This document shows positions 27,033-40,845 of a stretch of DNA of 64,000 nt, piece after piece. How positions within the stretch are numbered: position 1 is the stretch's first letter; every line of letters begins with the position of its first letter. A model generated the notes under the pieces. The model was not told where the DNA came from, did not search any database, and worked only from the letters and a program-made list of their open reading frames with translations. This DNA comes from Wuchereria bancrofti (lineage: Eukaryota; Nematoda; Chromadorea; Rhabditida; Onchocercidae): positions 19,109,060 through 19,173,059 of the forward strand of contig SSBO01000012.1 of NCBI GenBank assembly GCA_005281725.1, given 5' to 3'. Made by a program: the position numbers and the translations under genes.

Positions 27033-28139
27033 TTTGTCATTAGCGCCCATAATTGTCCAAAATTTCCATCCATACCAATTTATTAAAATTTATTTCAATG
27101 AATCAAAAACTGGTCCCATCACATTCAAATTTTCATGGCAAATTTGAATGAGATGGATTTCATTCAAAATTTTAATGTGAAAATTTCTAATTTAAATGCA
27201 TTTCAAGAAAAGGAAGAAAAAAAGAGCGGTGAAAAGATAAGATTGAAATTTTCAATTAAAAAGTAGTTCAACTAGCTATGCTACATTAATTTTTACAATA
27301 ATTTTAATTAGTTAAAGAATCCATCACAAATTGCATTTATGCGTTTGCATTAAAATTTAATGTATTTTATGCAAGAAAAAATTTTTTTAAAGATTTGAGA
27401 AATAAAAAAGTGATAGGAAATGAAAAAAGAAAAAAAGACGAGAAATTAAATAAATAAAAACTCATAAATTTTTAAAATCTTCGGAAAGGATGAAATTTCT
27501 TAGTAGAGAAAAAAATACTCATAATTTCTCAATAAATTAAATTGTTAGTTCATTTCTTTTTATTTATTTTTTATTTTTTTGGAAAGATTTTTTGTCCATC
27601 AAAATTTTGTCTTTTATTGAAAATCAAAAACTTTTCTCTTTCTTCTTTTCTTTTTCACCTTTTCTAACACAGAAAGAATGGGAAAAGGAGAGAGAAATAT
27701 AATTTTATGGATTTCCTTTCAAAGAAAATCATTTTTGTTTGACTTTTTTTTAAAAAAAAAGCTCTTTAAATTATCGCGTAAAATTATTATTTTTTTACAC
27801 GAAAAATTATTCATTTTATTTTATTATCATAAATGGATATAATTTTGATATTCGTTTCATTCGAGAGGACGGGAAAGGATGAAGCGGTAAGAATTGATAG
27901 GAGAGAAGAGAGAGAGAGAGAGAAAATAGAGAGAAATAAAATTAAAAAAGAAGTGAAAGAAAGCATAAAAGAAATGAATGAATAATTTATTTATTTTTAT
28001 TATTTTTCTTATGAAACCTATTTTGAATCTGTAATAATTTTATGTGAATTTTTTTTTTTTATTCTGGGAAGTAAATGTAACCCATTGACATTATGAAATA
28101 TTGTACCTTTTTTACGTATGTATATATAAGTTAAATTCG
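27033..28139 (+). repeat. Direct repeat A, copy 2
   Basis: Second copy of 25925-27031. Both begin TTTGTCATTAGCGCCC and end at AAGTTAAATTCG. Confidence 0.9.
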
Positions 28140-28852
28140 TTTCTCCCCTTTGCATGAGAATTCTTATTGTATTTGATGATTTTTACAAAAATTTAATATT
28201 ATTTCAAAAAAGAAAGTAAGTATTAGTGTTGCGGTGGAAAATTATTCTCCTTTTTTTGTTGTTAAATTACCAATGATAGGCATAATTTTAAGAATTATTT
28301 AATTTTCTTTTAAATTATAGATAATTAATACAATTTTAAGAATTATTTATTTTTGTTTTAAATTAGCAATGGCAGGTACAATTCTAAGATTTGTTTTAAA
28401 TTGCCAATGACAGATGCAATTCTAAGAATAATTTGGTTATATTTTAAATTGCCAATAATACAATTTTAAAAACTCTTTCGCTTTTTTCTTGTTATCATCT
28501 ATTTAATTTGTTTAGAAATAGGTTAGAAAAAAATTACTTTCTTAAAAATATATTGGAAAAAGGAATTATTTGACGAATTTTGTGGAAGAAAAATCAATGA
28601 TTTCAAATTTGAATTATCCGCAAACAAATGTGTGAAGTACAATCAAGTTTAAATGTCAATTAATATAGATAAAATTATATGTGATATTACTGATAATATA
28701 ACATTGTTTGCTATCAATCAAACAGTGATTTTACAAGAAATGAAATATTAGATATTTCAAATAAATCTACGATTTATCAGAAAAAAACCGTTGAAAAGTT
28801 ATTTATCAAAATTACACAGTGCAGGAGAAACTTAATAAAACAAAAACCATCC
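28140..28852. other. AT-rich intergenic DNA
   Basis: No gene is seen. Positions about 28258-28460 contain loosely repeated units built on TAAATTGCCAATGA and ACAATTTTAAGAATT, suggesting a degenerate tandem repeat with a period of about 60 bases. Confidence 0.4.
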
Positions 28853-28856
28853 TTAA

Positions 28857-28955
<99 letters not shown>

Positions 28956-28957
28956 AA
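28853..28957. repeat. (AAAT)n microsatellite, about 25 units
   Basis: About 105 bases of nearly perfect AAAT tetranucleotide. Its - strand translation gives a Leu-Phe-Ile-Tyr periodic frame (28777-29061) that is only the repeat read out. Confidence 0.95.
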
Positions 28958-29025
28958 TAATACAAATAACAACAAAAATGTTTTATGTTATTCATATGTA
29001 TGTTATAACATTCTACAAACCAATT

Positions 29026-32000
29026 TTTTTTTAAATTATTGTATTTTGTCGATAATTTCATTTTTGATTTGTTTAGTTGAAAGTTTTAAAGCAGTCGCAT
29101 ATGTTTATATGTATATATATATGTATATCAGAGATGAACCATACAAATTTATCATTTCAAAAAAAAAAATCTTTTTCTTTTTGAAATAATTAATAATTTT
29201 CAATACTTTAAAAACTTCAGCTTCTTGTGCAACAAATTCATTTAATGAAAAAAAAAAAAAAACTAAACTATCGCATTATATCTTGTGCAATATTTTATTT
29301 TCTTGTGAGACATATCATTAGATATTTTATAAATTAATCAATTAAAAAATCAAACTTTTGATTTTTTCCAAATTTTTTCATGCTTATTTTGTTTTACTTT
29401 TTTCTTGACTTTCAAACTACTTCAAAATTATTAATGTATGAATGTCATTCTTTAATTTTCGTATGCATGTATTTTTTTGTTTCATCTTTAAGAACAAAAC
29501 AAAAAAAAAAAATTGAAAAGACAGTTGGTAATTTTTGTTTTCTTTTCTTTTTTTTTCAATCTTTCATTTATTCTTTATTCTTTTTTGATTTAAACAAATG
29601 TTAGTTTCACGTGAATTTTGCGTGCATTTGTTGAGCACTTTTGAAGTGAGTAAACAATGAATTAATTAAGTATTTATGTTGATTAGCTTTTGCTATAATT
29701 TTAATGTTCGTAGTAAATGTATAAGTAACTACTATTAATATTTTATATATCTTTATTTTATGTTTAAATTTTTTTTGAAAAATAGGTTATTTTAAGTGTA
29801 TATCATTAGCACATTACCACATTCTTATGATATTATCATATTAGCTTGTAATTATTATCACACCGATATTCCCACTTTTAGGAGTTCCTTTTATGATAAT
29901 TTCTTTTTTTTTCGTTCCTCGTTGCAACATTAATTTTAAGTGATAAGATTTAAAATGAAAATGAATAAATTAGAATAAGAAGCTATGCAAATTACATATT
30001 ATCTTATTCAATCTAACATTTTACTCATAACATCATTTTTAATCAATTAAAGGACTAAAGATTAGATGATCATCGATGGCAGTGGAATAAAATGTTATCA
30101 TTATCAATTCCGTCTTGTGATATTTGATCAATTTTAACTAGTAAGCGCTTATTTATAATATTTCGGCAATTTCAAAATGACAATTCGTTCCTTTTTTTTA
30201 ATTGTGTGCAAAATCAAATGATTAATTTGATAATATGAGCAATTGACCTTTCCGGTTTGTTGACCTTACAAATTATCTTTTTTCTTTTCATCCAATTTTC
30301 AGTTTTTAAATTACAATATATGCCCTTTTTCCTTCAGCTTTCTAGCTACCTCATTTTTTTTTTGCATTGTTCTGTCTTTTTCTCAGAAAAAAAATTATCA
30401 ATCATTCGATCGGATGCGGCGGAAGCGTACTGATATTCCTTGCTGCATTGATCTTTAGTCTTTCTTGCATCGTATTTTCCATTCTAAAAGAGTTTATATA
30501 GCGGAAAATTCCTTAGTCATATTAATGCAATAGCTTGCTCAATTTCAGGTATAATTTTTATTAATAAAACACTTGGAAATGATTAAATTTGAAGTCTTTG
30601 AATTAAATTTCTCCTAATTTTAATCATTTAATTTCAATCTTGAACCAAAAAAAAATCAAAGTTTAACAATTAATGGAAATAGGATGATAAAAAATTACAA
30701 TTTATATTCATAATTAATGAAAATAAAATTATTTTTCAATTCTTTTTATTCCAAAATTTACCTTTCCTTCTATTCTTTTCGTTTTTATTTTTTTGATCTA
30801 AAAATTTTCTAAATGATGTAACTTTCTGCAAAAATAAAGAAGAAATTAACCAAGTAAATGAAAATGAAAATGAAAAAAAAGGAAATGAAAAGAAACGAAA
30901 GAATAAAATGACGTCGCTTTAAGAGAAACATTCATAACAAGAGAATTGTGCAGAAATTTCAAATTTATTTTTGCAAATTATTCTTTAATCTATCAGTGGA
31001 AGAAAAAAAACGAAGAAAGACTAAACCTCCGCATTTTTTTGTCTTTTTCATTAATTTTTCATGTAATCAGAAACAATTATAAATAATGCAACAAAACTTT
31101 TTTTTCTAAACAATGCAAAAAAAAAAAATTAAATGAAATTTACTTTAGCATTTATTTCTTTTATATTGGATTTTTTACTTTTTTTTAGTGTAATTAGCGA
31201 TGATTATAAATAGTATAATAAAATTTTTTTGAAAAAATTTAGTTTTGTTTTTTATTCAATTTGGTCTAAAATTTATTTTCTATTTTTTTTCATTTTTTTA
31301 AAACTATCATTTCGCTCTTTCTTTCTTGTCATTTTCTTTTTTCCCATCATTTAAATAATATTATAAATATTTGAAAGTGCAAAAAAAATTCCTTCTTCTT
31401 TTTTTCATTTACATTTATATTAAATGACAAGAAATTTTATAAAAGAAAAACGAATTAAACAATTTTGCTTCATTTTGTCTTGTTTTCTTAATTTCTGTTG
31501 TGATAAATTATTAATTAACGATACAAATGACTAGAAGGAAAAGAAATGTGATTGTAAATACTTAACAAAGCCCAGAAGATAAATGATTTGAGATATTTTG
31601 AAAAAAGACGAAGATATTTAATTATAATAAGAAAAAACTGATATATTTAAATTAGGTGGTACTATTGCAGATGTCTTATCTAGGAACATCATACTTTTAC
31701 TTGATGACAATCTCTTAAAAACAAATATTTTAAGCTTAATTTATTCAAAGAAAAAAAAGAAAACGGAAGAAATTAAAATAAAAGAAAATCAATTCCAAGT
31801 AGAAAAATTGGAATTAAAAAATTTTTTGCAATGCTATTTAATTTAAGTGATTTTTTTTGCAACATAATTTACTCTATCATTAATTACCGGATGGTTTCTT
31901 TTCTTTTCTTTATGCAACTCTCTTATTATTTATACTTGCAAAGTTTTTTTCTTTATGATATAATTAAAAGTTTATATTTCAATCATTTGCAATAATAATA

Positions 32001-32147
32001 AAAACTTTTAGCATTTTAAAGAGAAATTTTTTTATTGTTGCAAAAATGCCAACATAAGTTTTTTTTATCATTAATGAATGATACTTTTAAGTTGATGTCA
32101 TCTTTTCATCATTTCTTTCTTTTCATTTCTACTTTTTGATTAAAAAA
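29026..32147 (+). repeat. Direct repeat B, copy 1 (about 3.1 kb, ends at an assembly gap)
   Basis: Near-identical to 32159-35274 with scattered substitutions and homopolymer-length differences. It abuts the 11-N gap at 32148-32158, again as expected of unmerged allelic contig ends. Confidence 0.92.
30402..30482 (-). CDS. Possible small ORF (26 aa) behind a canonical acceptor
   Basis: On the - strand an ATG follows CTCTTTTAG by one base and opens a 26-codon frame beginning MENTMQERLK and ending LPPHPIE. The local base composition is clearly less AT-rich than its surroundings. The same segment exists in the second copy of repeat B near 33.5 kb, where one C-to-T difference changes Arg to Lys. 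It could be a first coding exon, a short peptide gene or chance. I do not recognise it. Confidence 0.2.
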   Translation of the reverse strand: MENTMQERLKINAARNISTLPPHPIE

Positions 32148-32158
32148 NNNNNNNNNNN
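32148..32158. other. Assembly gap (11 N)
   Basis: Run of N between the two copies of direct repeat B. Confidence 0.98.
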
Positions 32159-35100
32159 TTTTTTTAAATTATTGTATTTTGTCGATAATTTCATTTTTGA
32201 TTTGTTTAGTTGAAAGTTTTAAAGCAGTCGCATATGTTTATATGTATATATATATGTATATCAGAAACCATACAAATTTGTCATTTCAAAAAAAAAAACT
32301 TTTTCTTTTTGAAATAATTAATAATTTTCAATACTTTAAAAACTTCAGCTTTTTGTGCAACAAATTCATTTAATGAAAAAAAAAACTAAACAATCGCATC
32401 ATATCTTGTGCAATATTTTATTTTCTTGTGAGACATATCATTAGATATTTTATAAAATAGTCAATTAAAAAATTAAACTTTTAATTTTTCCCAAATTTTT
32501 TCATGCTTATTTTGTTTTACTTTTTTCTTGACTTTGAAACCTTCAAAATTATTAATGTATGAATGTCATTCTTTAATTTTTGTATGCATATATTTTTTTG
32601 TTTCATTTTTAAGAACAAAATAAAAAAAGAAAAAAGAATTGAAAAGACAGTTGGTAATTTTTGTTTTCTTTTCTTTTTTTTTTTCAATCTTTCATTTATT
32701 CTTTATTCTTTTTTGATTTAAACAAATGTTAGTTTCACGTGAATTTTGCGTGCATTTGTTGAGCACTTTTGAAGTGAGTAAACAATGAATTAATTAAGTA
32801 TTTATGTTGATTAGCTTTTGCTATAATTTTAATGTTCGTAGTAAATGTATAAGTAACTACTATTAATATTTTATATATCTTTATTTTATGTTTAAATTTT
32901 TTTTGAAAAATAGGTTATTTTAAGTGTATATCATTAGCATATTACCACATTCTTATAATATTATCATATTAGCTTGTAATTATTACCACACCGATATTCC
33001 CATTTTTGGGAGTTCCTTTTATGATAATTTCTTTTTTTTTCGTTCCTCGTTGCAACATTAATTTTAAGTGATAAGATTTAAAATGAAAATGAATAAATTA
33101 GAATAAGAAGCTATGCAAATTACATATTATCTTATTTCATCTAACATTTTACTCATAACATCATTTTTAATCAATTAAAGGACTAAAGATTAGATGATCA
33201 TCCGTGGCAGTGGAATAAAATGTTATCATTATCAATTCCGTCTTGTGATATATGATCAATTTTAACTAGTAAGTGCTTATTTATAATATTTCGGTAATTT
33301 CAAAATGACAATTCGTTCCTTTTTTTTAACTGTGTGCAAAATCAAATGATTAATTTGATAATATGAGCAATTGACTTTTCCGGTTTGTTGACCTTACAAA
33401 TTATCTTTTTTCTTTTCATCCAATTTTCAGTTTTTAAATTACAATATATACCCTTTTTCCTTCAGCTTTCTAGCTACCTCATTTTTTTTTTGCATTGTTC
33501 TGTCTTTTTCTCAGAAAAAAAATTATCAATCATTCGATCGGATGCGGCGGAAGCGTACTGATATTCCTTGCTGCATTGATCTTTAGTTTTTCTTGCATCG
33601 TATTTTCCATTCTAAAAGAGTTTATACAGCGGAAAATTCCTTAGTCATATTAATGTAATAGCTTGCTCAATTTCAGGTATAATTTTTATTAATAAAACAC
33701 TTGGAAATGATTAAATTTGAAGTCTTTGAATTAAATTTCTCCTAATTTTAATCATTTAATTTCAATCTTGAACCAAAAAAAAATCAAAGTTTAACAATTA
33801 ATGGAAATAGGATGATAAAAAATTACAATTTATATTCATAATTAATAAAAATAAAATTATTTTTCAATTCTTTTTATTCCAAAATTTACCTTTCCTTCTA
33901 TTCTTTTCGTTTTTATTTTTTTAATCTAAAAATTTTCTAAATGATGTAACTTTCTGCAAGAGTAAAGAAGAAATTAATCAAGCAAATGAAAATGAAAATG
34001 AAAAAAAAGGAAATGAAAAGAAACGAAAGAATAAAATGACGTCGCTTTAAGAGAAACATTCATAACAAGAGAATTGTGCAGAAATTTCAAATTCATTTTT
34101 GCAAATTATTCTTTAATCTATCAGTGGAAGAAAAAAAACGAAGAAAGACTAAACCTCCGCATTTTTTTGTCTTTTTCATTAATTTTTCATGTAATCAGAA
34201 ACAATTATAAATAATGCAAGAAAACTTTTTTTTCTAAACAATGCACAAAAAAAAAATTAAATGAAATTTACTTTAGCACTTATTTCTTTTATATTGGATT
34301 TTTTGCTTTTTTTAGTGTAATTAGCGATGATTATAAATAGTATAATAAAATTTTTTCGAAAAAATTTAGTTTTGTTTTTTATTCAATTTGGTCTAAAATT
34401 TATTTTCTATTTTTTTTCATTTTTTTAAAACTATCATTTTGCTCTTTCTTTCTTGTCATTTTCTTTTTTCCCATCATTTAAATAATATTATAAATATTTG
34501 AAAGTGCAAAAAAAATTCCTTCTTCTTTTTTGCATTTACATTTATATCAAATGACAAGAAATTTTATAAAAGAAAAACGAATTAAACAATTTTGCTTCAT
34601 TTTGTCTTGTTTTCTTAATTTCTGTTGTGATAAATTATTAATTAACGATACAAATGACTAAAAGGAAGAGAAATGTGATTGTAAATGCTTAACAAAGCCC
34701 AGAAGATAAATGATTTGAGATATTTTGAAAAAAGACGAAGATATTTAATTATAATAAGAAAAAACTGATATATTTAAATTAGATGGTACTATTGCAGATG
34801 TCTTATCTAGAAACATTATACTTTTACTTGATGACAATCTCTTAAAGACAAATATTTTAAGCTTAACTCATTCAAAGAAAAAAAGGAAAACGGAAGAAAT
34901 TAAAATAAAAGAAAATCAATTCCAAGTAGAAAAATTGGAATTAAAAAATTTTTTGCAATGCTATTTAATTTAAGTGATTTTTTTTGCAAGACAATTTACT
35001 CTATCACTAATTACCGGATGGTTTCTTTTCTTTTCTTTATGCAACTCTCTTATTATTTATACTTGCAAAGTTTTTTTCTTTATGATATAATTAAAAGTTT

Positions 35101-35274
35101 ATATTTCAATCATTTGCAATAATAATACAAACTTTTAACATTTTAAAGAGAAATTTCTTTATTGTTGCAAAAATGCCAACATAAGTTTTTTTTATCATTA
35201 ATGAATGATGCTTTTAAGTTGATGTCATCTTTTCATCATTTCTTTCTTTTCATTTCTACTTTTTGATTAAAAAA
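32159..35274 (+). repeat. Direct repeat B, copy 2
   Basis: Second copy of 29026-32147. Both start in a T-run followed by AAATTATTGTATTTTGTCG and end at CTACTTTTTGATTAAAAAA. Confidence 0.92.
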
Positions 35275-36863
35275 GAAAAAAATGTAAAATTTTAAAAAGA
35301 AAAAAAAAATGAACGAATCGTATTTGCACACTTATATACTTTCACTAATTTATCATCTATTTTCTCTTGCTAATAAGCCAGTAAAATGAAAAAAAATTGA
35401 AATCGAATAAAATAAGAAAAAAGGAAAAGCTCAATTTTTTTGTTTGTGAAATCATTCGTTTCTACATGAGTTCTAAAAAGTTTGTATAAAAATTAGAAGA
35501 AAAATTTTTTTAATATTGCAATTTTAGAATTTTATAACAATTCATTTTATTTCATTACATCCAACAAAATCATTTCAACATTGCACTTTTTTTCTGAAAA
35601 TTACTTAAAGATTTCTTGGTATTTTTGGAGAAATTTTTCGATTTTTTTTTCATTTCGCAAAATATGCTTTTTAAATCACCGGTTGAAATTTTTGCCAATT
35701 TAATAAGATACAAAATGAACTAATAATTTTTAGTAAAAAGGAGGTTCACATTATTTCAAATTACGACTAAATTATTTTAGAATTGACAATTGGAATTGAT
35801 AAATATTAAGTAACAGTACAATCAGGATTTAATTAATAGTAAATAATTACAATATATTGAAATTAAAATGAAAACCAGAAATGAAGATAAGGAAAGAAGA
35901 GAAAAAAGTAAACAAACAATTCTCTTACTAATTCCGCTTCAAAAAATGGATCGCTCTAAAAGGATTGATGTCATTTAAAGTGATGTCAAAATCGATGTCA
36001 ACTTGATGTCATTTTTTGTCTGTAAGTTAATGTCCGGGAAGAAAAGTTTTGGTGTACCAAAAATTTTACATCAAATTTTTGCAAAAAAAAAAAATTGAAG
36101 TTTGGTTAGAAAATAGAAAAAGAAATTTTTTCCTTTTTTTTTTACTTTTAGATTTTTGAATACTATGGTTAGAACATGCAAATTTTGTGTTTCGATGTAT
36201 ATTTACATGTAGAATTGATTATTTATTTTTCATCTTTTTTTTGAGTTTCATTTCAGTTTATGATCTTACAAATTTTTATTTCAAAACATGTCAATTATCA
36301 GCTAAAATTAAATGCAATGGGAATATTTTCAAACATAAATTGAAATAATTAAACACTTAGGAAAATGGATAATAGGTAAAAGTGAGGCAATTAAAATTTG
36401 CATGAATGTGTAAAAATTTTACAAAACTTCAAAAAAGAAATAAAAAGAATTTTGTAAAGTAAAATTTTCGCTTCTTAAAAACTGATAATTGTTTACAATC
36501 GAATAATTCAATATAACTGAATGTATGATGAAATAAATTGTGAAGATACTTCACTAAGCTAGCAGTTTCAGTTTATTCACTTAGCTTTAAAAGCCAATTT
36601 AGAATTTTCCCTCTTTTAGCTTGTTTTAAAATTTCAGCTTACAACATGCTAACAGATAAACATCTCATCATTATTACCATCATTTAAACTTTAACACCGA
36701 TTAAACAGTTTAATTATTCAACTTTATTTTTATTACATCAGAATTTATTAATAGCCATTATTTTCAAATAATTCAATGTAATTCTATGTATAATAATTTA
36801 ATAACTTTAATTTGATTTAAGTTGAAATAATATATTGTGCTTAAGCTTTCCTTTTCCATTCGT
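35275..36863. other. AT-rich intergenic DNA
   Basis: Nothing gene-like is visible. Several copies of GATGTCA occur around 35965-36015, but no clear repeat unit was defined. Confidence 0.4.
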
Positions 36864-37086
36864 ATCAATTATTTTTGATTTAATTTTAGTTAGTATTTTT
36901 TTAAATTTATATTTCAATTCATATATTAAAAGAAAGTTTTATTCTATTTTTTTCTTCTTTATATTTTAATTTTCATCAATAAATGATGATTCGCACATTT
37001 CTCGATGCCTTTATCCTTAAAAAAAAGAAATATTAGCCATTAATAAAAAAATGATTTATGGCAACAAATTCCTATTTTTAATTTCA
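36864..37086 (+). repeat. Direct repeat C, copy 1 (223 bp, ends at an assembly gap)
   Basis: Essentially identical to 37090-37312, separated by three Ns. Confidence 0.93.
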
Positions 37087-37089
37087 NNN
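37087..37089. other. Assembly gap (3 N)
   Basis: Gap between the two copies of direct repeat C. Confidence 0.98.
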
Positions 37090-37312
37090 ATCAATTATTT
37101 TTGATTTAGTTTTAGTTAGTATTTTTTTAAATTTATATTTCAATTCGTATATTAAAAGAAAGTTTTATTCTATTTTTTTCTTCTTTATATTTTAATTTTC
37201 ATCAATAAATGATGATTCGCACATTTCTCGATGCCTTTATCCTTAAAAAAAAGAAATATTAGCCATTAATAAAAAAATGATTTATGGCAACAAATTCCTA
37301 TTTTTAATTTCA
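37090..37312 (+). repeat. Direct repeat C, copy 2
   Basis: Second copy of 36864-37086. Both start ATCAATTATTTTTGATTTA and end TTTTTAATTTCA. Confidence 0.93.
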
Positions 37313-37340
37313 AATATATATCTAATTAAGAAAGAAAAAA

Positions 37341-37384
37341 TCCCTCTCTCTCTTTCTTTCTTCCTCCCTCTCCCTCTCTCTTCC
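37341..37384. repeat. CT-rich polypyrimidine tract
   Basis: Interrupted (CT)n with CCCT and TTTC variants, just downstream of repeat C. Confidence 0.75.
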
Positions 37385-37497
37385 TATTTCTTTACATATG
37401 TACATATTTTCTAATTCTAAATTTTAAATATTTATTTTAATAAAGAAGAAATGAACTTCCTTATCATAATTTTTGCATCTCCTTTTTTTCCTTATAG

Positions 37498-37578
37498 TTT
37501 AGTCCTAAAGAAGTTCAACAAAATATTGATAATATGGACAAGAAGAAAAGGAGGAGAGAATTAGATGAGAGGCGGTGA
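37498..37578 (+). CDS. Orphan terminal-exon candidate, unrecognised protein
   Basis: A strong acceptor (TTTTTTTCCTTATAG) is followed by a 26-codon frame ending in TGA. The residues are mixed and charged: it opens FSPKEVQQNIDNMDKKK and ends ELDERR. This is unlike the low-complexity frames around it. A donor-like GTGATG overlaps the stop (after AGGCG at 37574), so it could be an internal exon instead. No upstream partner exon was found, perhaps because of long introns or the nearby gaps. A second frame of the same stretch is also open, which weakens the call. Function unknown. Confidence 0.35.
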   Translation, partial: FSPKEVQQNIDNMDKKKRRRELDERR

Positions 37579-40500
37579 TGTCATCTGTAGCATGTAGGAT
37601 GTATTATTTTGGAGCGCTATTAGTTATAGATCACTAAATGGCAGCAATTGTTGTAGTTGCAAAAAAACTAAGTGTTCTTTCTCATTTTCCTTTTTTTTTT
37701 TTGGTTTTGCTTTTTTTCTCTTTTTCATGAAATAAAAATTTTCTTTTTTTTTTTGGCTCTTTTTCATCCATTTCAAAATGTTTTTAATTAATTTAATTAT
37801 AAATTATTGATTAGATTATCTATCAGGTAGTTTTATGTCTTTTTTTTTATAAAATGATTAATTATTCTTTTTCTTTTTAACAAATTTTGAATTTTGGAAA
37901 ATTAATTACTTCAAAGATTATTTGCAAAAATAAAAAAAATCTTTTCTTTGTAAGTGATTAATTATCAATTAGTAACTGGAAAGAATTAATAAATTGAAAT
38001 AAACTGAAAAACATTAATAAATTGAAATAACTATACAATTTTATTGCCTTTTCTATAAAATAACTTCTTTTTTCTTAAAAAAAAGAAGAGCAGTAATAAT
38101 TGAACATAGTATCGTAGAATAGATAGCACTCATAAGAAAATATTAGGAATCAACGTAAGAATTTATCAATAAAGAAATTTATTAAGACAAAAAAGTGCAA
38201 TGTAAATTATTGAAATGGTATAATGTGATAAAATGAATGGTATAATAAATGTGCATTCGGATAATTTTAAAATACTTACATATAACTTTGGTAACTTAAT
38301 TAAATTAAAATTTTGGTAACTTAACTATCATAAATTCATGAGAAAGTCAATTTACCTAAAAGATCGAATTTCATCTTTTTTTTTTAAAAAAAAATGAAAA
38401 TTTTTATATCTTAATTTACTTTTCTGCCATCCGACACACCAATATTTGATAAAAGCATTTGTTAATTAAACACGAACAAAAAGAGTTAAAATAAAAGAAA
38501 AACAACATAAAAATTATTTTCATATACAATTTTCAAAAAAAAGAAGTAAAACGACAAGAAAATGAAAATTTGATTTCATTAAGTAGAAAATATTAATTAA
38601 ATATTAAACAAAAAATTTTTGCTGGTTAAATTTAGATATTTGTGGATTTCCAATTAATTATTTCAGCACTTTTCTTCATTTTTCTCATTCATCAATTAAT
38701 AATAACTTTTTGTGGCATTGTTTCCTTTTGCTATAGTATTTTATTTGCTTTAGAAAACGATAAATTCAGGAAGCTTTCATGGGACAAAAAGTTAGAAATT
38801 TTATAAAATTCGAAATTTGATGAAAAGAAGAAAAAGAAAATTCTAATCGTTTTTTTAAGCAAAATAATGCAGTAATGAAGTGAAAAATTGATTTTTGATG
38901 TATTAATTAACATGCATAATTTCAATTAATTTCATTTCCCTCAACTTTTGGGATTTTTTACAAATTTGAGTCATAAAATGATAGCATGATTGCTTTATTG
39001 GTTAGCTAATAATTTAGCTAAAGCATCATATAAGAGGATCCTTTAAAAGCATACTTATAAATTGGATAATAATTTCGAAATAACTTCTCATGCAAGTAGA
39101 TCGATCATCTTTTTTTTTTTAAATTTATAACAAGATTGATCTATTTACTTCATCCTACTGATCTTCGAGCTTCAAAATTTTCCTATGATAAATTGACAAA
39201 CAGGACATAATTTTGAACTGAAAAATAAACTAAAATTCTTTTCACAGGTTCCTTCTTTTTTCTTTCCACTTTTTTTTTCGATTTCACCAAATCTTTTTAC
39301 CGAATCTTAAACTTTCCTTCGACAACTTCATTATTTATTAAATTGAATGTCCTATGTCAGAGGCGGAAAATATCATCGATATAGTTGATAAATGATATTA
39401 TTGATTTCATAATTTATTTGCTAAATTAAAAAATATATTTGACATAAGGAAAGATTATTGATCATAATGGATAGAGTAAATTGATATTAATGTTCTACCA
39501 ATTGTATTATCAATGTATTATCAATTAACGCATTAACGTGTTGTAAAAGACTAATTAATAATTTCTAATAGAAATGAAAATTTTTTGTCTCCTCTCTTTA
39601 AAACTAATTATAATTAATGATAGCAAATAAAATAATTTTTCGTTTTCTTTTTCTTTTCTGTTTTTCTTAATATTTTAAATAAAAATTTCATTTTTATCTC
39701 ATCCCAACAATTTTGCCGTTTATTCATTTTTCCTTGTTATTTTTTGCTACCAGATGTTTACAAATGTCAACAACTGGCTTCGACTCAAATTTTTAAGATT
39801 TCTATTTTTCTTTCTCTTTTGTTTCCGTCTTTCACTCTCTCTCTCTCTCTCTTATATTCAGAGTACTACTATACAATTGTCCACTTTTTAAAACTAATCC
39901 AAGAAAGGAAAAACTGTGGTGATAGAAGAAAGAGAGGGAGAGAGGAATCAATGCAAATTGTAAAATGACATCATTTACTTCTTCCGCCCTTCAACACACC
40001 ATTATGTTATTTAAAAAAAAAAAAAACGCATTTTTCTGTGTCTGTTTGCATCTCTTTGTGTATGTGTCTGTGTGTGTATGTGTGTACGTGCGTATGTGTG
40101 TGTATGCGTATATGCGTGTACGTGTATGTACGTGTGTGTGTATGTGTGCCAATAAACTGTTTATTGGTGTGTTTTAGAGATGGCCATAGTAAGCAGTAGT
40201 TGCGTTTGAAGTAATTTTCTGATAAATTCTATATGAGCAATTTGTGTTAGAGAAATAGTATTGGACTGAAAAGAGTCATTCAGGTCCAAATGCTCATAAC
40301 TTTCTCCGCAAAATATCAAAAGGAAAAAAAAAAGACGATAAAAACCGGAATATTTTCATTCCGGAAGTATCAAATTTGCTTTCAAACAATTCTTTTCTTT
40401 TTGAAAAAAAAAAAAAAAACCTTATGATAACCAAAAACTATTGTTGTATTATAAATTAGTGATAATGCAATGAATAATTTAGCAATACGATAATTATAAT

Positions 40501-40845
40501 TGGAAAAAGACGTCAGATGGAGTATGGTGGTTTGAAATATTACTGTACATTTCTCTGTTTACTATCACTACTACTATCACTGCTCCTACTATCACTAATT
40601 GCGCTTTGAAAAAATGTTGAATATTACTACTCAAAAATGATATATTTGCTGGCTTTTTGCTTCACCCTTTCACTCTTCTCTTAGCATCAATTCAATCAAT
40701 TTGTACATCGTTTAGCAAATAGTGTTAATTATTTTACTGATTGATTAGAATGATCGTATCAGTTAAAATTAGAAGAGATAATGAAGGAATAAGGATATGT
40801 ATCATATAGACTTATCATTATCATCCGAAGATTTCATAATTCACC
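37579..40845. other. AT-rich intergenic DNA
   Basis: No exon is supported. The frames at 39744-39968 and 39965-40177 arise from CT and TG repeats. A TG-rich alternating tract lies at 40037-40149. Confidence 0.45.
40037..40149. repeat. TG-rich alternating purine-pyrimidine tract
   Basis: About 110 bases of mostly TG with TA and CG steps (for example TGTGTGTATGTGTGTACG), nearly continuous alternation. Such tracts can adopt Z-DNA. Confidence 0.8.

Noticed and set aside
28777..29061. 94-aa minus-strand frame with Phe-Ile-Tyr-Leu periodicity
   Set aside because: It is the translation of the (AAAT)n microsatellite.
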